From: DOZZ01 sp963792655
Lineage (GTDB): Bacteria > Acidobacteriota > Terriglobia > Bryobacterales > Bryobacteraceae
Assembly: GCA_963792655.1 (NCBI GenBank)
Contig: CAWBWU010000001.1
Location: forward strand, 620,001 to 684,000
DNA length: 64,000 bases
Direction: 5' to 3'
Part shown: piece after piece, positions 34,028 through 45,089 of the stretch
Layout of the letters: the number at the start of each line of letters is the position of its first letter
How positions within the stretch are numbered: the first letter of the stretch is position 1
Position numbers and translations under genes: made by a program
The notes under the pieces: model-generated
What the model saw: the letters and a program-made list of their open reading frames with translations, nothing else
Database searches by the model: none
What the model was told of the DNA's origin: nothing

Positions 34028-34540
34028 ATGTTAGTCGACCCTGGACCGTTCGTGAAGTTCTGGTGGAAGGGTGTCGACGTGGTCGCCGATGTCTTAAAGA
34101 GTCTTCTGACTGCGGCCATCGTCGCAACAGTGGCTTATCTCACCTGGGAACAAAAGAAGAGACGCGAGCACAAGCTTGAACTGGAGCATGAAAGAAACAA
34201 GAAGATTCAGGAAGAGAGCCTGTCTCGGGAGTTTGCCGCAGAACGCGCGAGGCAAGAGCGCACCGCTTCACGGGAAGCTAGAATTTCACGCTGGCACACT
34301 GAGCTAGCCGCTTTATTCAAGCGTTTCCCCACAATCGAGGAATATGGAACTTTGACGCTCTTTGCTCGTTATCGCGAATGGCTGGAAGCTAGCGGCTTGA
34401 TTGCTTTCGGGCATAACTTGGAAATTGCAAAGAGATGGTCTGGCAGAAGCGGCCTCAGCGACAAGGACGTCCTAAAGCTTCGCGAGCAGATCGAGGCCAC
34501 CGAATTGCCCAAAGTCGATGACGACACGTTTCTTTGGTAG
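34028..34540 (+). CDS. Unrecognised membrane-anchored coiled-coil protein
   Basis: The protein has 170 residues. One membrane helix lies near the N-terminus (LLTAAIVATVAYLTW). A highly charged coiled coil of about 55 residues follows, rich in Glu, Arg and Lys. A C-terminal globular part has paired aromatic and helical segments (YREWLEASGLIAFGHNLEIA, LREQIEATELPKVDDDTFLW). I do not recognise the family. It stands alone between divergent or convergent unrelated genes. The codon use appears less GC-biased than its neighbours, which may mean recent acquisition. Confidence 0.6.
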   Translation: MLVDPGPFVKFWWKGVDVVADVLKSLLTAAIVATVAYLTWEQKKRREHKLELEHERNKKIQEESLSREFAAERARQERTASREARISRWHTELAALFKRFPTIEEYGTLTLFARYREWLEASGLIAFGHNLEIAKRWSGRSGLSDKDVLKLREQIEATELPKVDDDTFLW

Positions 34541-34621
34541 TCGCCGAAGTAGCTCGCCGAGAACTTTTCGTGGGCGAGTCTAGAAAATTAAGACGTTCTG
34601 GATCTCGCTTCTTACCCTTTG

Positions 34622-35448
34622 CTAGATGGGGCAAGATGTCGCGTCGTGTAGCGCTTCTGTTTTTGCAGCTTGGAGCAGTTCGGTCGCACCTTCCAGAACC
34701 TCGGCCGGAGAAACTTGATCCAGCTCCTGTGGATCACCTTCACGTTCCTTCCGCGTGGACCCCACACACCCGGGTTTGTGGGGCCGAACAGTGCGATGAC
34801 CGGGACGCCCACCGCTGCTGCCAGATGAGTGATTCCGGAATCGTTGCCGATGTATAACCTTGCTTTACCCAGCCATGCAGCGAGATCTCCCAGATCTTCA
34901 ATGAACATGGCGCCGGCGAGTTGCTCTTCCGGGCCTCGCAACCACTGGACCGGACCCAGCGCTTCGGCAACTTTCTGAAAGCGGTCAAGAGGCCACCGCT
35001 TCGCCATATTGGACGCAAAGGGGTGAATGGCGATAAAGTCCGCGCTGCTCGTTGTCACTGGGATCGTAGGGACCGCGCCGGATGGTGCCCCCACTTGGCG
35101 GGCGTAGAAGTCTACGGCATGCAATCCGCCGGAGGGGAGCGCCGAATGGAATTCGAACGGCACTTTCAGCCCGTCAACGAAGTCGCGGAACTCGGGCCGG
35201 TTGGTTCCATACCAGGAGACGATCGAGTCGAATTCGCGTAGACGGGCAATTACGTCATCAGCTGGTAAGATTCCTAGCCGATCCAGACCGATGTTCGCGA
35301 TCGACCGCGCACAGTCCGCAAACGCGCCCAGCGGCACATTCGCCGTCGCGCACCACAGTTCGGTGAAGTCGGCGCGCAGGTGCTCCAACGCGGGCAGCGA
35401 AACGATGAAATCGCCAATGGCGCCTGGCCGGATGATCAATCGCCTCAT
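34622..35448 (-). CDS. Glycosyltransferase family 9 (heptosyltransferase-like), one frameshift
   Basis: The protein has about 275 residues. It begins MRRLIIRPGAIGDFIVSLPA, the GT9 N-terminus. It continues with FIAIHPFASNMAKRWPLDRF and YIGNDSGITHLAAAVGVPVI, then ALFGPTNPGVWGPRG, the nucleotide-sugar-binding part. As written the frame runs to 34612 with an unlikely basic tail. Adding one base near 34725 (probably a lost G in a G run) gives RELDQVSPAEVLEGATELLQ, a typical GT9 C-terminal helix, with a stop at 34622. GT9 enzymes add heptose in lipopolysaccharide core synthesis. Confidence 0.85.
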
Positions 35449-35482
35449 TGTTTATCGGGTATGATGGGTATGCAGCCCTTCA

Positions 35483-36422
35483 ATGATTGCCGCCCTCGGA
35501 CAGAGTACATCCACCGATCTCCTGGCCAACATAGGCAACACGCCCCTGATCCGGCTTAACCGCATCGGGCGCGAGTTGGACGGTATCGAAATTTACGGCA
35601 AAGCCGAGTATTTCAATCCTGGCGGCTCCGTCAAGGACCGCCCGGCGCTGAACATGATCACCGATGGTGAGCATACGCGGCCGCCTCACCACCGAGAAGA
35701 CCATTCTGGACGCTACCAGCGGCAACACCGGTATCGCCTACGCTATGATCGCGGCGGCAAAAGGTTATCGGGTCAAGCTGTGCCTTCCTGCCAATGCATC
35801 GATCGAGCGCAAGCGGATCTTGAAAGCTTACGGCGCGGAACTGGTGCTGACTGACCCCGGTGAAGGCTCTGACGGCGCGATCCGAAAAGTGCGCGAGATC
35901 TTCGCAAGCGACCCGGAGCGCTACTTCTATCCCGATCAGTACGGCAACCCCGCCAACTGGCAAGCGCACTACAACACCACCGGGCCCGAGATCATCGCGC
36001 AAACCGACGGCCGCCTCACGCACTTCATCGCAGCGATGGGCACCAGCGGCACCTTCACCGGTGTCACGCGGCGGCTCAGGCGCGACATGCCGCACGTCGT
36101 CTGTTGTTCGGCACAGCCATCGAGCGGCTTTCACGGGCTCGAAGGCCTGAAGCACATGCCCACCGCGATTGTGCCGGACATCTACGACCCCGCGCTCGCC
36201 GACCGCAATTTGTGGCTCGACACCGATGAAGCGCATGTCATGATCAAACGTCTGGCGCGCGAAGAAGGTCTGCTGGTGGGAATCTCAGCCGCGGCGAACG
36301 TGTGTGGTGCGTTACGCCTCGGGCGCGAGTTGCATACCGCAGGCAAGCCCGCCGTAATCGTGACTGTATTCTGCGATAGCGCCGACAAATACCTGAGCGA
36401 ATCGTTCTGGGAAGAAGAATGA
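35483..36422 (+). CDS. cysM: Cysteine synthase (CysM-type, PLP-dependent), one frameshift
   Basis: Two frames join into a product of about 312 residues. The first (from 35483) has the N-terminus LANIGNTPLIRLNRIGRELD and the PLP lysine in NPGGSVKDRPALNMI. The second has TILDATSGNTGIAYAMIAAA, the phosphate-binding loop, and continues to the stop at 36422. Removing one base near 35672 joins them. It is the first gene of an operon with a JAMM protease, a CysO-like carrier and a MoeZ-like activator, so the sulfur donor is probably a carrier-protein thiocarboxylate, as in the mycobacterial CysO-CysM system. Confidence 0.9.
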
Positions 36423-36841
36423 TCTATATCGACGAGACGCCCTGGAAGCAGATGGTAGCCCACGCCGAAGCGACGTACCCTGACGAATGCTGCGGCGCGA
36501 TGTTGGGCTCGATCGACGAAATGAAAAAGGTGCAGGTCGTGATGCCGCTCGCCAATGTTTCGAGCGGTTCGCAGCGCGCTCGCTACGAGTTAAAGCCGGA
36601 AGATCTGCTCGAAGCCGACCGTCAGGCGCGCAAGCAAGGGCTCGATCTGATTGGCATCTATCACTCGCATCCTGATTGCGACGCATACTTTTCTGAAACA
36701 GACTTGAAGAACTCTTGCCCCTGGTATTCGTTCGTCGTTCTATCGATTCAACAGGGCAAATTTGATCACGCGAATAGCTGGCTGCCGGATGCTGAACAGA
36801 CCGCAGCCGAAAAGGAAGATCTCGAATGGCAACAGTCCTGA
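36419..36841 (+). CDS. mec: JAMM/MPN+ metallopeptidase (Mec-like, M67)
   Basis: The protein has 140 residues. The JAMM zinc motif is complete: Glu-23 in YPDECCGAMLG, then His-82, His-84, Ser-92 and Asp-95 in YHSHPDCDAYFSETD. In mycobacteria the homologous Mec releases cysteine from the CysO-cysteine adduct. Related JAMM proteins also trim sulfur-carrier precursors to expose Gly-Gly. It overlaps cysM (ATG within the cysM stop) and the CysO-like gene by 16 bases, so production is tightly coupled. Because the neighbouring carrier ends GGRA, this enzyme may do both jobs. Confidence 0.92.
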   Translation: MIYIDETPWKQMVAHAEATYPDECCGAMLGSIDEMKKVQVVMPLANVSSGSQRARYELKPEDLLEADRQARKQGLDLIGIYHSHPDCDAYFSETDLKNSCPWYSFVVLSIQQGKFDHANSWLPDAEQTAAEKEDLEWQQS

Positions 36842-37104
36842 TACCGACCGCTCTGCGGCAATATGCTGACAAGCAAAACAGTGTGGATGCGAAAGGCGCA
36901 TCCGTGGGCGAAGTGCTCAACGCACTCACCACGAATTATGCTGATCTGCGCAAACAGCTCTATACCGATGAAGGCCGATTGCGCAGCTACGTCAACATCT
37001 ATCTGAACGACGAAGATATCCGCTACATGGATAAAGAGAAGACTGCAGTCTCTGATGGCGACACCATCACCATCGTGCCGAGCATCGCCGGGGGACGCGC
37101 TTGA
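36826..37104 (+). CDS. cysO: CysO-like ubiquitin-fold sulfur carrier with GGRA tail
   Basis: The protein has 92 residues with the MoaD/ThiS beta-grasp fold: MATVLIPTALRQYADKQNSV, VGEVLNALTTNYADLRKQLY, RSYVNIYLNDEDIRYM and DGDTITIVPSIAGG near the end. Typical mature carriers end in Gly-Gly, whose carboxylate becomes a thiocarboxylate. This one is followed by Arg-Ala before the stop, so it needs trimming, presumably by the JAMM protease encoded just upstream. It overlaps that gene by 16 bases and the MoeZ gene by four. The reading is clean, and no single-base correction would give a GG terminus. Confidence 0.92.
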   Translation: MATVLIPTALRQYADKQNSVDAKGASVGEVLNALTTNYADLRKQLYTDEGRLRSYVNIYLNDEDIRYMDKEKTAVSDGDTITIVPSIAGGRA

Positions 37105-38267
37105 CCGCAACAGACTCAACTGTGCTGAATCAGGAAGAAATCCTGCGTTACAGCCGGCACCTGATCCTGCCCGAAGTGGGCATGGAAGGCCAGTTGAAGC
37201 TGAAGAACGCGAAGGTTCTGCTGGTCGGTGCGGGTGGTTTGGGTGCGCCGCTTGGCCTGTATTTATCCGCGGCGGGCGTAGGCAAAATCGGCATCGTAGA
37301 TTACGACGTTGTCGACCACACCAACCTGCACCGCCAGGTAATTCACGGCACTAAAGATGTCGGCCGCAAGAAGCTCGACTCAGCGATCGACAGCATGCGC
37401 GACATCAATCCGAATGTCGAAGCGGTGCCCTACGACGTCGCACTGACCAGCGACAACGCGCTCGACATCATCAAAGACTATGACCTGGTGATCGACGGAA
37501 CGGATAATTTTCCGACGCGCTATCTGGTGAACGATGCCTGCGTTTTGCTGAAGAAGCCCAATGTCTATGGATCGATCTTTCGCTTTGAAGGACAGGCAAC
37601 CGTGTTCGGCGCGGAGAACGGTCCTTGCTACCGGTGCTCGTACCCTGAGCCGCCGCCGCCCGGTCTAGTACCGAGCTGCGCAGAAGGTGGTGTGTTGGGT
37701 ATTCTGCCCGGCACGATCGGTTTGATTCAGGCCACCGAAGCGGTGAAGTTGATCCTTGGCGTCGGCGAGCCCTTGATAGGTCGTCTGCTGCGGTATGACG
37801 CACTTGAAATGCGTTTCCGCGAATACAAGATTCGCCGCAATCCAGAGTGCCCCGTATGCGGCGATCATCCGACAATCACGAAGCTGATCGACTACGAGCA
37901 GTTCTGCGGAATGCCTGCGAAGGAAGCACCACCCACCGCTGTCGCAACTGCCGGCGAGATTACCGCGAAGGAGCTGGACGAGCGGTTTAAGCGCAACGAT
38001 TCGTTCGTGCTTCTCGATGTTCGCGAACCGCACGAGTTTCAGATCGCGCGCATCCCTGGCTCCAAGCTGATACCGCTCGGTGAACTTCAGAAGCGCGTGA
38101 ACGAGCTTTCACCCGAAGCCGACATCGTCGCGCATTGCAAAAGTGGCGTGCGCAGTGCGAAGGCAGTGGCTTTCTTGAAGCAGTCAGGTTTTCAGAACGT
38201 GACGAATCTGAAAGGTGGGATCCTCGCCTGGAGTGACCAGGTAGATCCCAGCGTCCCTAAATACTAG
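37101..38267 (+). CDS. moeZ: MoeZ-like adenylyltransferase/sulfurtransferase (ThiF-rhodanese)
   Basis: The protein has 388 residues, TTG start overlapping the carrier-gene stop. Residues 10-270 are an E1-like ThiF/MoeB domain: RYSRHLILPEVGMEGQLKLK, the ATP site VLLVGAGGLGAPL, NLHRQVIHGTKDVG, and VPSCAEGGVLGILPGTIGLI with the catalytic Cys. Zinc Cys pairs are in CYRCSYP and CPVCGDH. Residues 285-388 are a rhodanese domain with active-site AHCKSGVRS. It would adenylate the carrier C-terminus and transfer sulfur to make the thiocarboxylate. It completes the cysM-mec-cysO-moeZ operon. Confidence 0.95.
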   Translation: MTATDSTVLNQEEILRYSRHLILPEVGMEGQLKLKNAKVLLVGAGGLGAPLGLYLSAAGVGKIGIVDYDVVDHTNLHRQVIHGTKDVGRKKLDSAIDSMRDINPNVEAVPYDVALTSDNALDIIKDYDLVIDGTDNFPTRYLVNDACVLLKKPNVYGSIFRFEGQATVFGAENGPCYRCSYPEPPPPGLVPSCAEGGVLGILPGTIGLIQATEAVKLILGVGEPLIGRLLRYDALEMRFREYKIRRNPECPVCGDHPTITKLIDYEQFCGMPAKEAPPTAVATAGEITAKELDERFKRNDSFVLLDVREPHEFQIARIPGSKLIPLGELQKRVNELSPEADIVAHCKSGVRSAKAVAFLKQSGFQNVTNLKGGILAWSDQVDPSVPKY

Positions 38268-38279
38268 GACGCACTCGCG

Positions 38280-38429
38280 CTAAACAGAGCGGCGGCCCGA
38301 GATCACCTGAATCAACGCTACGGCGATCGCGACTACCAGCAGTACATGGATGAAGCCGCTAAATGTGGAACCGGTTACCAAGCCGAGCAGCCACAAGATC
38401 AACAGAACTACAAAAATTGTCCAGAGCAT
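38280..38429 (-). CDS. Small lmo0937-family membrane protein
   Basis: The protein has 49 residues, MLWTIFVVLLILWLLGLVTG, with two membrane helices, ending ISGRRSV. This matches the widespread lmo0937 family of tiny two-helix membrane proteins. A GGGGAGA ribosome binding site precedes the ATG at 38429. The longer open frame to 38504 is rejected. The function is unknown; relatives are often stress-induced. It converges on the moeZ gene. Confidence 0.75.
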   Translation of the reverse strand: MLWTIFVVLLILWLLGLVTGSTFSGFIHVLLVVAIAVALIQVISGRRSV

Positions 38430-38536
38430 AATGTCTCCCCGTTGAGATGGAGCAGTGTACGCGCTTGCGCTCAACGAGATGACGTTGAGCAGTTCTGTTG
38501 CCAATCCCAGGTTGTGGCCTTATGTTGAGTTTCACC

Positions 38537-38565
38537 TGCGCTCTCTCCACTCGCGCCTCCGACAG
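38537..38565. repeat. Possible fourth, degenerate copy of the palindromic repeat right arm
   Basis: TGCGCTCTCTCCACTCGCGC, continuing CTCCGACAG, resembles the right arm TGCGCTTCCTCCAGTCGCGC, then CTCTGACGG, of the repeat at 17268-17295. It lies in the region upstream of carA, 38430-38667. No left arm is recognisable. Confidence 0.35.
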
Positions 38566-38667
38566 CCGCCCGGACGTCAACGTAGTTGTAGGAAACGACG
38601 AATCTGCTTTCGGCGGCAAAGCCTCGCCAGGTTCGCTAAACTGAAAAGAAATCCCAAGGAGAAAGTT

Positions 38668-39797
38668 TTGCAATCTGCGTGGCTCGCCCTGGAAGACGGG
38701 ACTGTCTTCGAAGGCCGGAGCTTTGGTGCGCCTACCGAACGCTCCGGTGAAGTTGTTTTTAATACTTCGCTCACCGGGTATCAGGAAATCTTCACCGACC
38801 CGTCCTACTCCGGGCAGATCGTCATTCTCACCAATCCTCAAATTGGCAACTACGGCACGGCCAGCGCGGACAGCGAAGCGCGCGTGCCTTGCATCGAAGG
38901 TCTTGTCGTCCGCGAGTTCTCCAGCCTCACCAGCAACTGGCGTTCGGATGTCGATGCGCAGGATTTTCTATCGGCCAACAACATCCCGGTCATCTCCGAT
39001 ATCGACACGCGAGCGCTAGTTCGCCATCTGCGCAGCCGCGGCGTGATGCGCGGCATTATCTCGAGCGTTGAATCGGATGCCGCGAAGCTGGTGGAGAAGG
39101 CACGCGCAATCCCGTCCATGGCCGGACTGGATCTCGTGCGGGGCGTTTCGACGGGCATCTCGTACGAGTGGGACCAGCCGATTGCGCCTTGCTCGCCATC
39201 GGAAGTGATCCCGCCCGCTGCGGAAGTGCGCCATCACGTCGTCGCCTACGATTACGGCATCAAGCGCAACATCCTGCGGCGTCTGGTGCATTCCGGTTGT
39301 AAGGTCACGGTCGTACCCGCAGTCACTTCTGCGGACGATGTGCTGGCGCTCAAGCCCGACGGCGTGTTCTTATCGAATGGCCCCGGCGATCCGGAGCCGC
39401 TGCACTACGCAGATCGAGAACGTGCGCCAGCTGATCGGCAAGACGCCGATCTTTGGCATCTGCCTCGGTCATCAGATCCTCGGGCTCGCGCTCGGCGGCA
39501 AGACGTTCAAGCTGAAGTTCGGTCACCGCGGCGGCAATCATCCGGTGCTGAACCAGGTGACTGGACGCGTGGAGATCACCTCGCACAACCATGGCTTCGC
39601 GGTGGACCCCGATTCGCTCCCCCAGAACGACATCGAGATCACGCATATCAACTTGAACGACCATACGCTCGAAGGCTTCCGGCACCGCAGCCAGCCGGTG
39701 TTCTGCGTGCAATATCATCCCGAGGCGGCGCCCGGTCCGCACGATTCGCATTACCTGTTCGACGATTTCGTGCAGCATGATGGCGGAGCGCAAGTAG
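38668..39797 (+). CDS. carA: Carbamoyl-phosphate synthase small subunit, frameshifted
   Basis: TTG start at 38668 with AAGGAG six bases upstream. The glutaminase subunit supplies ammonia to CarB for carbamoyl phosphate. The N-terminal half (AWLALEDGTVFEGRSFGAPT, VVFNTSLTGYQEIFTDPSYS) and amidotransferase half (KTPIFGICLGHQILGLALGG with the catalytic Cys, then VQYHPEAAPGPHDSHYLFDD) are complete. They lie in two frames because of an extra G near 39412. An extra C near 39776 also must be removed to give the ending MMAERK and the TAG at 39795. As written the frame runs straight on into carB. The sequence is otherwise undamaged. Confidence 0.9.
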
Positions 39798-43060
<3,263 letters not shown>

Positions 43061-43120
43061 ACGAAGCCAGGGAAGCCCGGTCGAGGGCTCGCAACGCGCG
43101 GGTCTCCTCTGTAATACGAT

Positions 43121-43138
43121 GGCCGGCGTGGGCCGGCC
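43121..43138. terminator. GC-rich hairpin between convergent carB and small membrane gene
   Basis: GGCCGGC and GCCGGCC pair exactly around GTGG. It lies between the carB stop (43060) and the convergent gene end (43151). No U-tract follows on either strand, so a terminator role is only inferred from the position. Confidence 0.4.
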
Positions 43139-43150
43139 TCCCAACCGAGA

Positions 43151-43423
43151 CTATACGCCTTCTGAGCCGTGCAGCTTGACCAGCTTGTTGTAAAGCCCTA
43201 GCAGCAAAAATGTCGGCGCCCAATGCCCGACGAAGTTTGCCTTCTTCTCCTCACCGGTCAATTGAAAGAACAGTGAAATGCCGATCGAGCCGAGTGCTGC
43301 CCAAAGGAACGTGTCTGAAGGCAATTTAGCCGTCTGCTGTTCGATGGTGCGAGCAACAGGGCCCTCGCGGTGTTCGGGGCGTGCGCCGGGGCGCGGTTCG
43401 GAAGCGATTTCGGGATGATCCAT
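43151..43423 (-). CDS. Small membrane protein, conserved in acidobacteria
   Basis: The protein has 90 residues. A hydrophilic, proline-rich N-terminal third is followed by two membrane segments, FLWAALGSIGISLFFQL and HWAPTFLLLGLYNKLVKL, joined by a short charged loop (TGEEKKANFVG). The second segment is one I associate with small acidobacterial membrane proteins of unknown role. A GAGGAG ribosome binding site lies before the ATG at 43423. A palindrome 26 bases upstream may be its operator. Confidence 0.7.
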   Translation of the reverse strand: MDHPEIASEPRPGARPEHREGPVARTIEQQTAKLPSDTFLWAALGSIGISLFFQLTGEEKKANFVGHWAPTFLLLGLYNKLVKLHGSEGV

Positions 43424-43448
43424 GATTCGTTTTCTCCTCTTTAAGACT

Positions 43449-43468
43449 GATGCACTTTAAGGTGCATC
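43449..43468. promoter_or_regulatory. Perfect palindrome, operator candidate
   Basis: GATGCAC TTTAAG GTGCATC is a 7-bp perfect inverted repeat with a six-base, AT-rich spacer. It lies in the divergent region between the small membrane gene and the KaiC-like gene. It could be a regulator site or the hairpin of a leader RNA. Confidence 0.4.
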
Positions 43469-43556
43469 TGATCGAAGAAAGCACTCGGAAAGGCAACAAA
43501 CCGCACACTTTGGCGAAGCGCGTGCACTGGGCTGGTAAGATTTAGGGTCAACTCGA

Positions 43557-45089
43557 ATGGAATCAAACGGAACCGTCAAGAACAGCGAAACGAAGCGCGT
43601 GTCTACCGGGATTGAAGGCCTCGACATAGTCCTCAACGGCGGCCTTCCCGCGAATCACCTGTATCTGGTCGAAGGAAATCCCGGCACTGGGAAGACTACT
43701 CTTGCTCTCCAGTTCTTGTTCGAGGGCCGGCGCAATGGCGAACACGGTCTTTACGTCACGCTGTCCGAGACGAAAGAAGAACTGCTCGAGGTCGTGCAAT
43801 CGCACGGTTGGACGCTCGACGGCATAGAGACGTACGAGTTAGACGAGGATCAGGTCTCTCTTGAGGGCGATGACCAGTACACCGTTTTTCACCCCGCTGA
43901 TATTGAGCTGAACGACACAATCCGGAAGATCTGCAAGCGCGTGGAGGCATCCAAACCCGCTCGTGTAGTGTTTGACTCGCTTTCGGAAATGCGCTTGATG
44001 GCGCGCGATTCGCTGCGCTACCGCCGTCAGGTACTCGCGTTAAAGCAGTTTTTCGCAGGACGGCATTGCACCGTGCTGTTGCTCGACGACAACACCAGTT
44101 CTGACGGCGACTTGCAATTGCAAAGTATCTCCCACGGTGTCATCAGCCTCGAGCGCGTTCCGACTGAGTACGGGGGTGCGCGGCGCCGGCTACTGATTCC
44201 CAAGATGCGAGGTTCGAAGTTCCGCGACGGTAGCCATAATTACATAATCGTATACGGGGGAATCTCGGTATTTCCGAGGCTGATCGCAGGTGAGGGGCGT
44301 CTGGAGGCGAACCAACGGGTCGACGATCGCGGGGATGTACTGTCTGGGATCCCAGGGCTTGATTCATTGGCCGGCGGTGGCATGCATTACGGCACTTCGG
44401 CCTTGATCATTGGCCCTGCCGGCAGCGGCAAGTCAACGATTGCCACGCAATATGCCGTGGCCGCAGCGGCACGCGGAGAGAACTGCTCAATCTACATATT
44501 CGAAGAGACTTTGTACAACTTCCTGGCACGGTCAGCCAGTCTCGGTATGGACCTGCGCGAATTCCTCGCTTCAGGCAATCTGGTGATCGAACAGGTCGAT
44601 CCGGCGGAAATCTCGCCTGGCGAGTTCGCAGCGCGGCTTCGCAATGATGTTGAGCAACGCGGCGTCACTATCGTTGTGATTGACAGCCTGACGGGCTTTT
44701 TCAACGCGATGCCGAACGAGAACTTTCTGATGCTGCAGATTCACGAAACTCTGACCTATCTGAATCAGAACGGTGTACTCACCCTTGTGATCATGCCGCA
44801 GCACGGGTTCTTAGGTAACGCAATCGCAGCGCCGCTCGATATCAGCTACCTGGCGGATTCGGTGATCATGCTGCGGTACTTCGAAGCCTTTGGAGAAGTG
44901 CGGCAGGCGATTACCATCGCGAAAAAGCGGATCGGAAATCACGAGCGCACCATTCGCCAGTTTTCTTTGAGCAGTTCCGGCATCAACGTCGGTCCACCGC
45001 TCACTGAATTTCAGGGCGTGTTAAACGGTATCCCAGAGTTTCGCGGAAAGGCTGCGGCGCTCAATCCTGATCAGGTGCATGAGAGCTGA
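43557..45089 (+). CDS. KaiC-like dual RecA-domain ATPase
   Basis: The protein has 510 residues with two KaiC/RadA-type domains. Domain 1 has RVSTGIEGLDIVLNGGLPAN, Walker A EGNPGTGKTTLAL, the catalytic-Glu segment YVTLSETKEELLEV and Walker B VVFDSLSEMRL. Domain 2 has SGIPGLDSLAGGGMHYGTSA, Walker A GPAGSGKST, YIFEETLYNFL and Walker B VIDSLTGFF. No kaiA or kaiB is nearby, and the KaiC phosphorylation-site segment is not evident, so this is not a clock KaiC in the cyanobacterial sense. The stop overlaps the histidine-kinase gene by 11 bases, so the two probably act as one signalling unit. Confidence 0.9.
   Translation: MESNGTVKNSETKRVSTGIEGLDIVLNGGLPANHLYLVEGNPGTGKTTLALQFLFEGRRNGEHGLYVTLSETKEELLEVVQSHGWTLDGIETYELDEDQVSLEGDDQYTVFHPADIELNDTIRKICKRVEASKPARVVFDSLSEMRLMARDSLRYRRQVLALKQFFAGRHCTVLLLDDNTSSDGDLQLQSISHGVISLERVPTEYGGARRRLLIPKMRGSKFRDGSHNYIIVYGGISVFPRLIAGEGRLEANQRVDDRGDVLSGIPGLDSLAGGGMHYGTSALIIGPAGSGKSTIATQYAVAAAARGENCSIYIFEETLYNFLARSASLGMDLREFLASGNLVIEQVDPAEISPGEFAARLRNDVEQRGVTIVVIDSLTGFFNAMPNENFLMLQIHETLTYLNQNGVLTLVIMPQHGFLGNAIAAPLDISYLADSVIMLRYFEAFGEVRQAITIAKKRIGNHERTIRQFSLSSSGINVGPPLTEFQGVLNGIPEFRGKAAALNPDQVHES

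Noticed and set aside
37090..37104. The Arg-Ala tail of the CysO-like carrier as a sequencing error
   Set aside because: No single-base change in the G run gives a stop directly after Gly-Gly, and the overlap with the downstream start is natural. The tail is kept as real, although it remains to be confirmed in reads.
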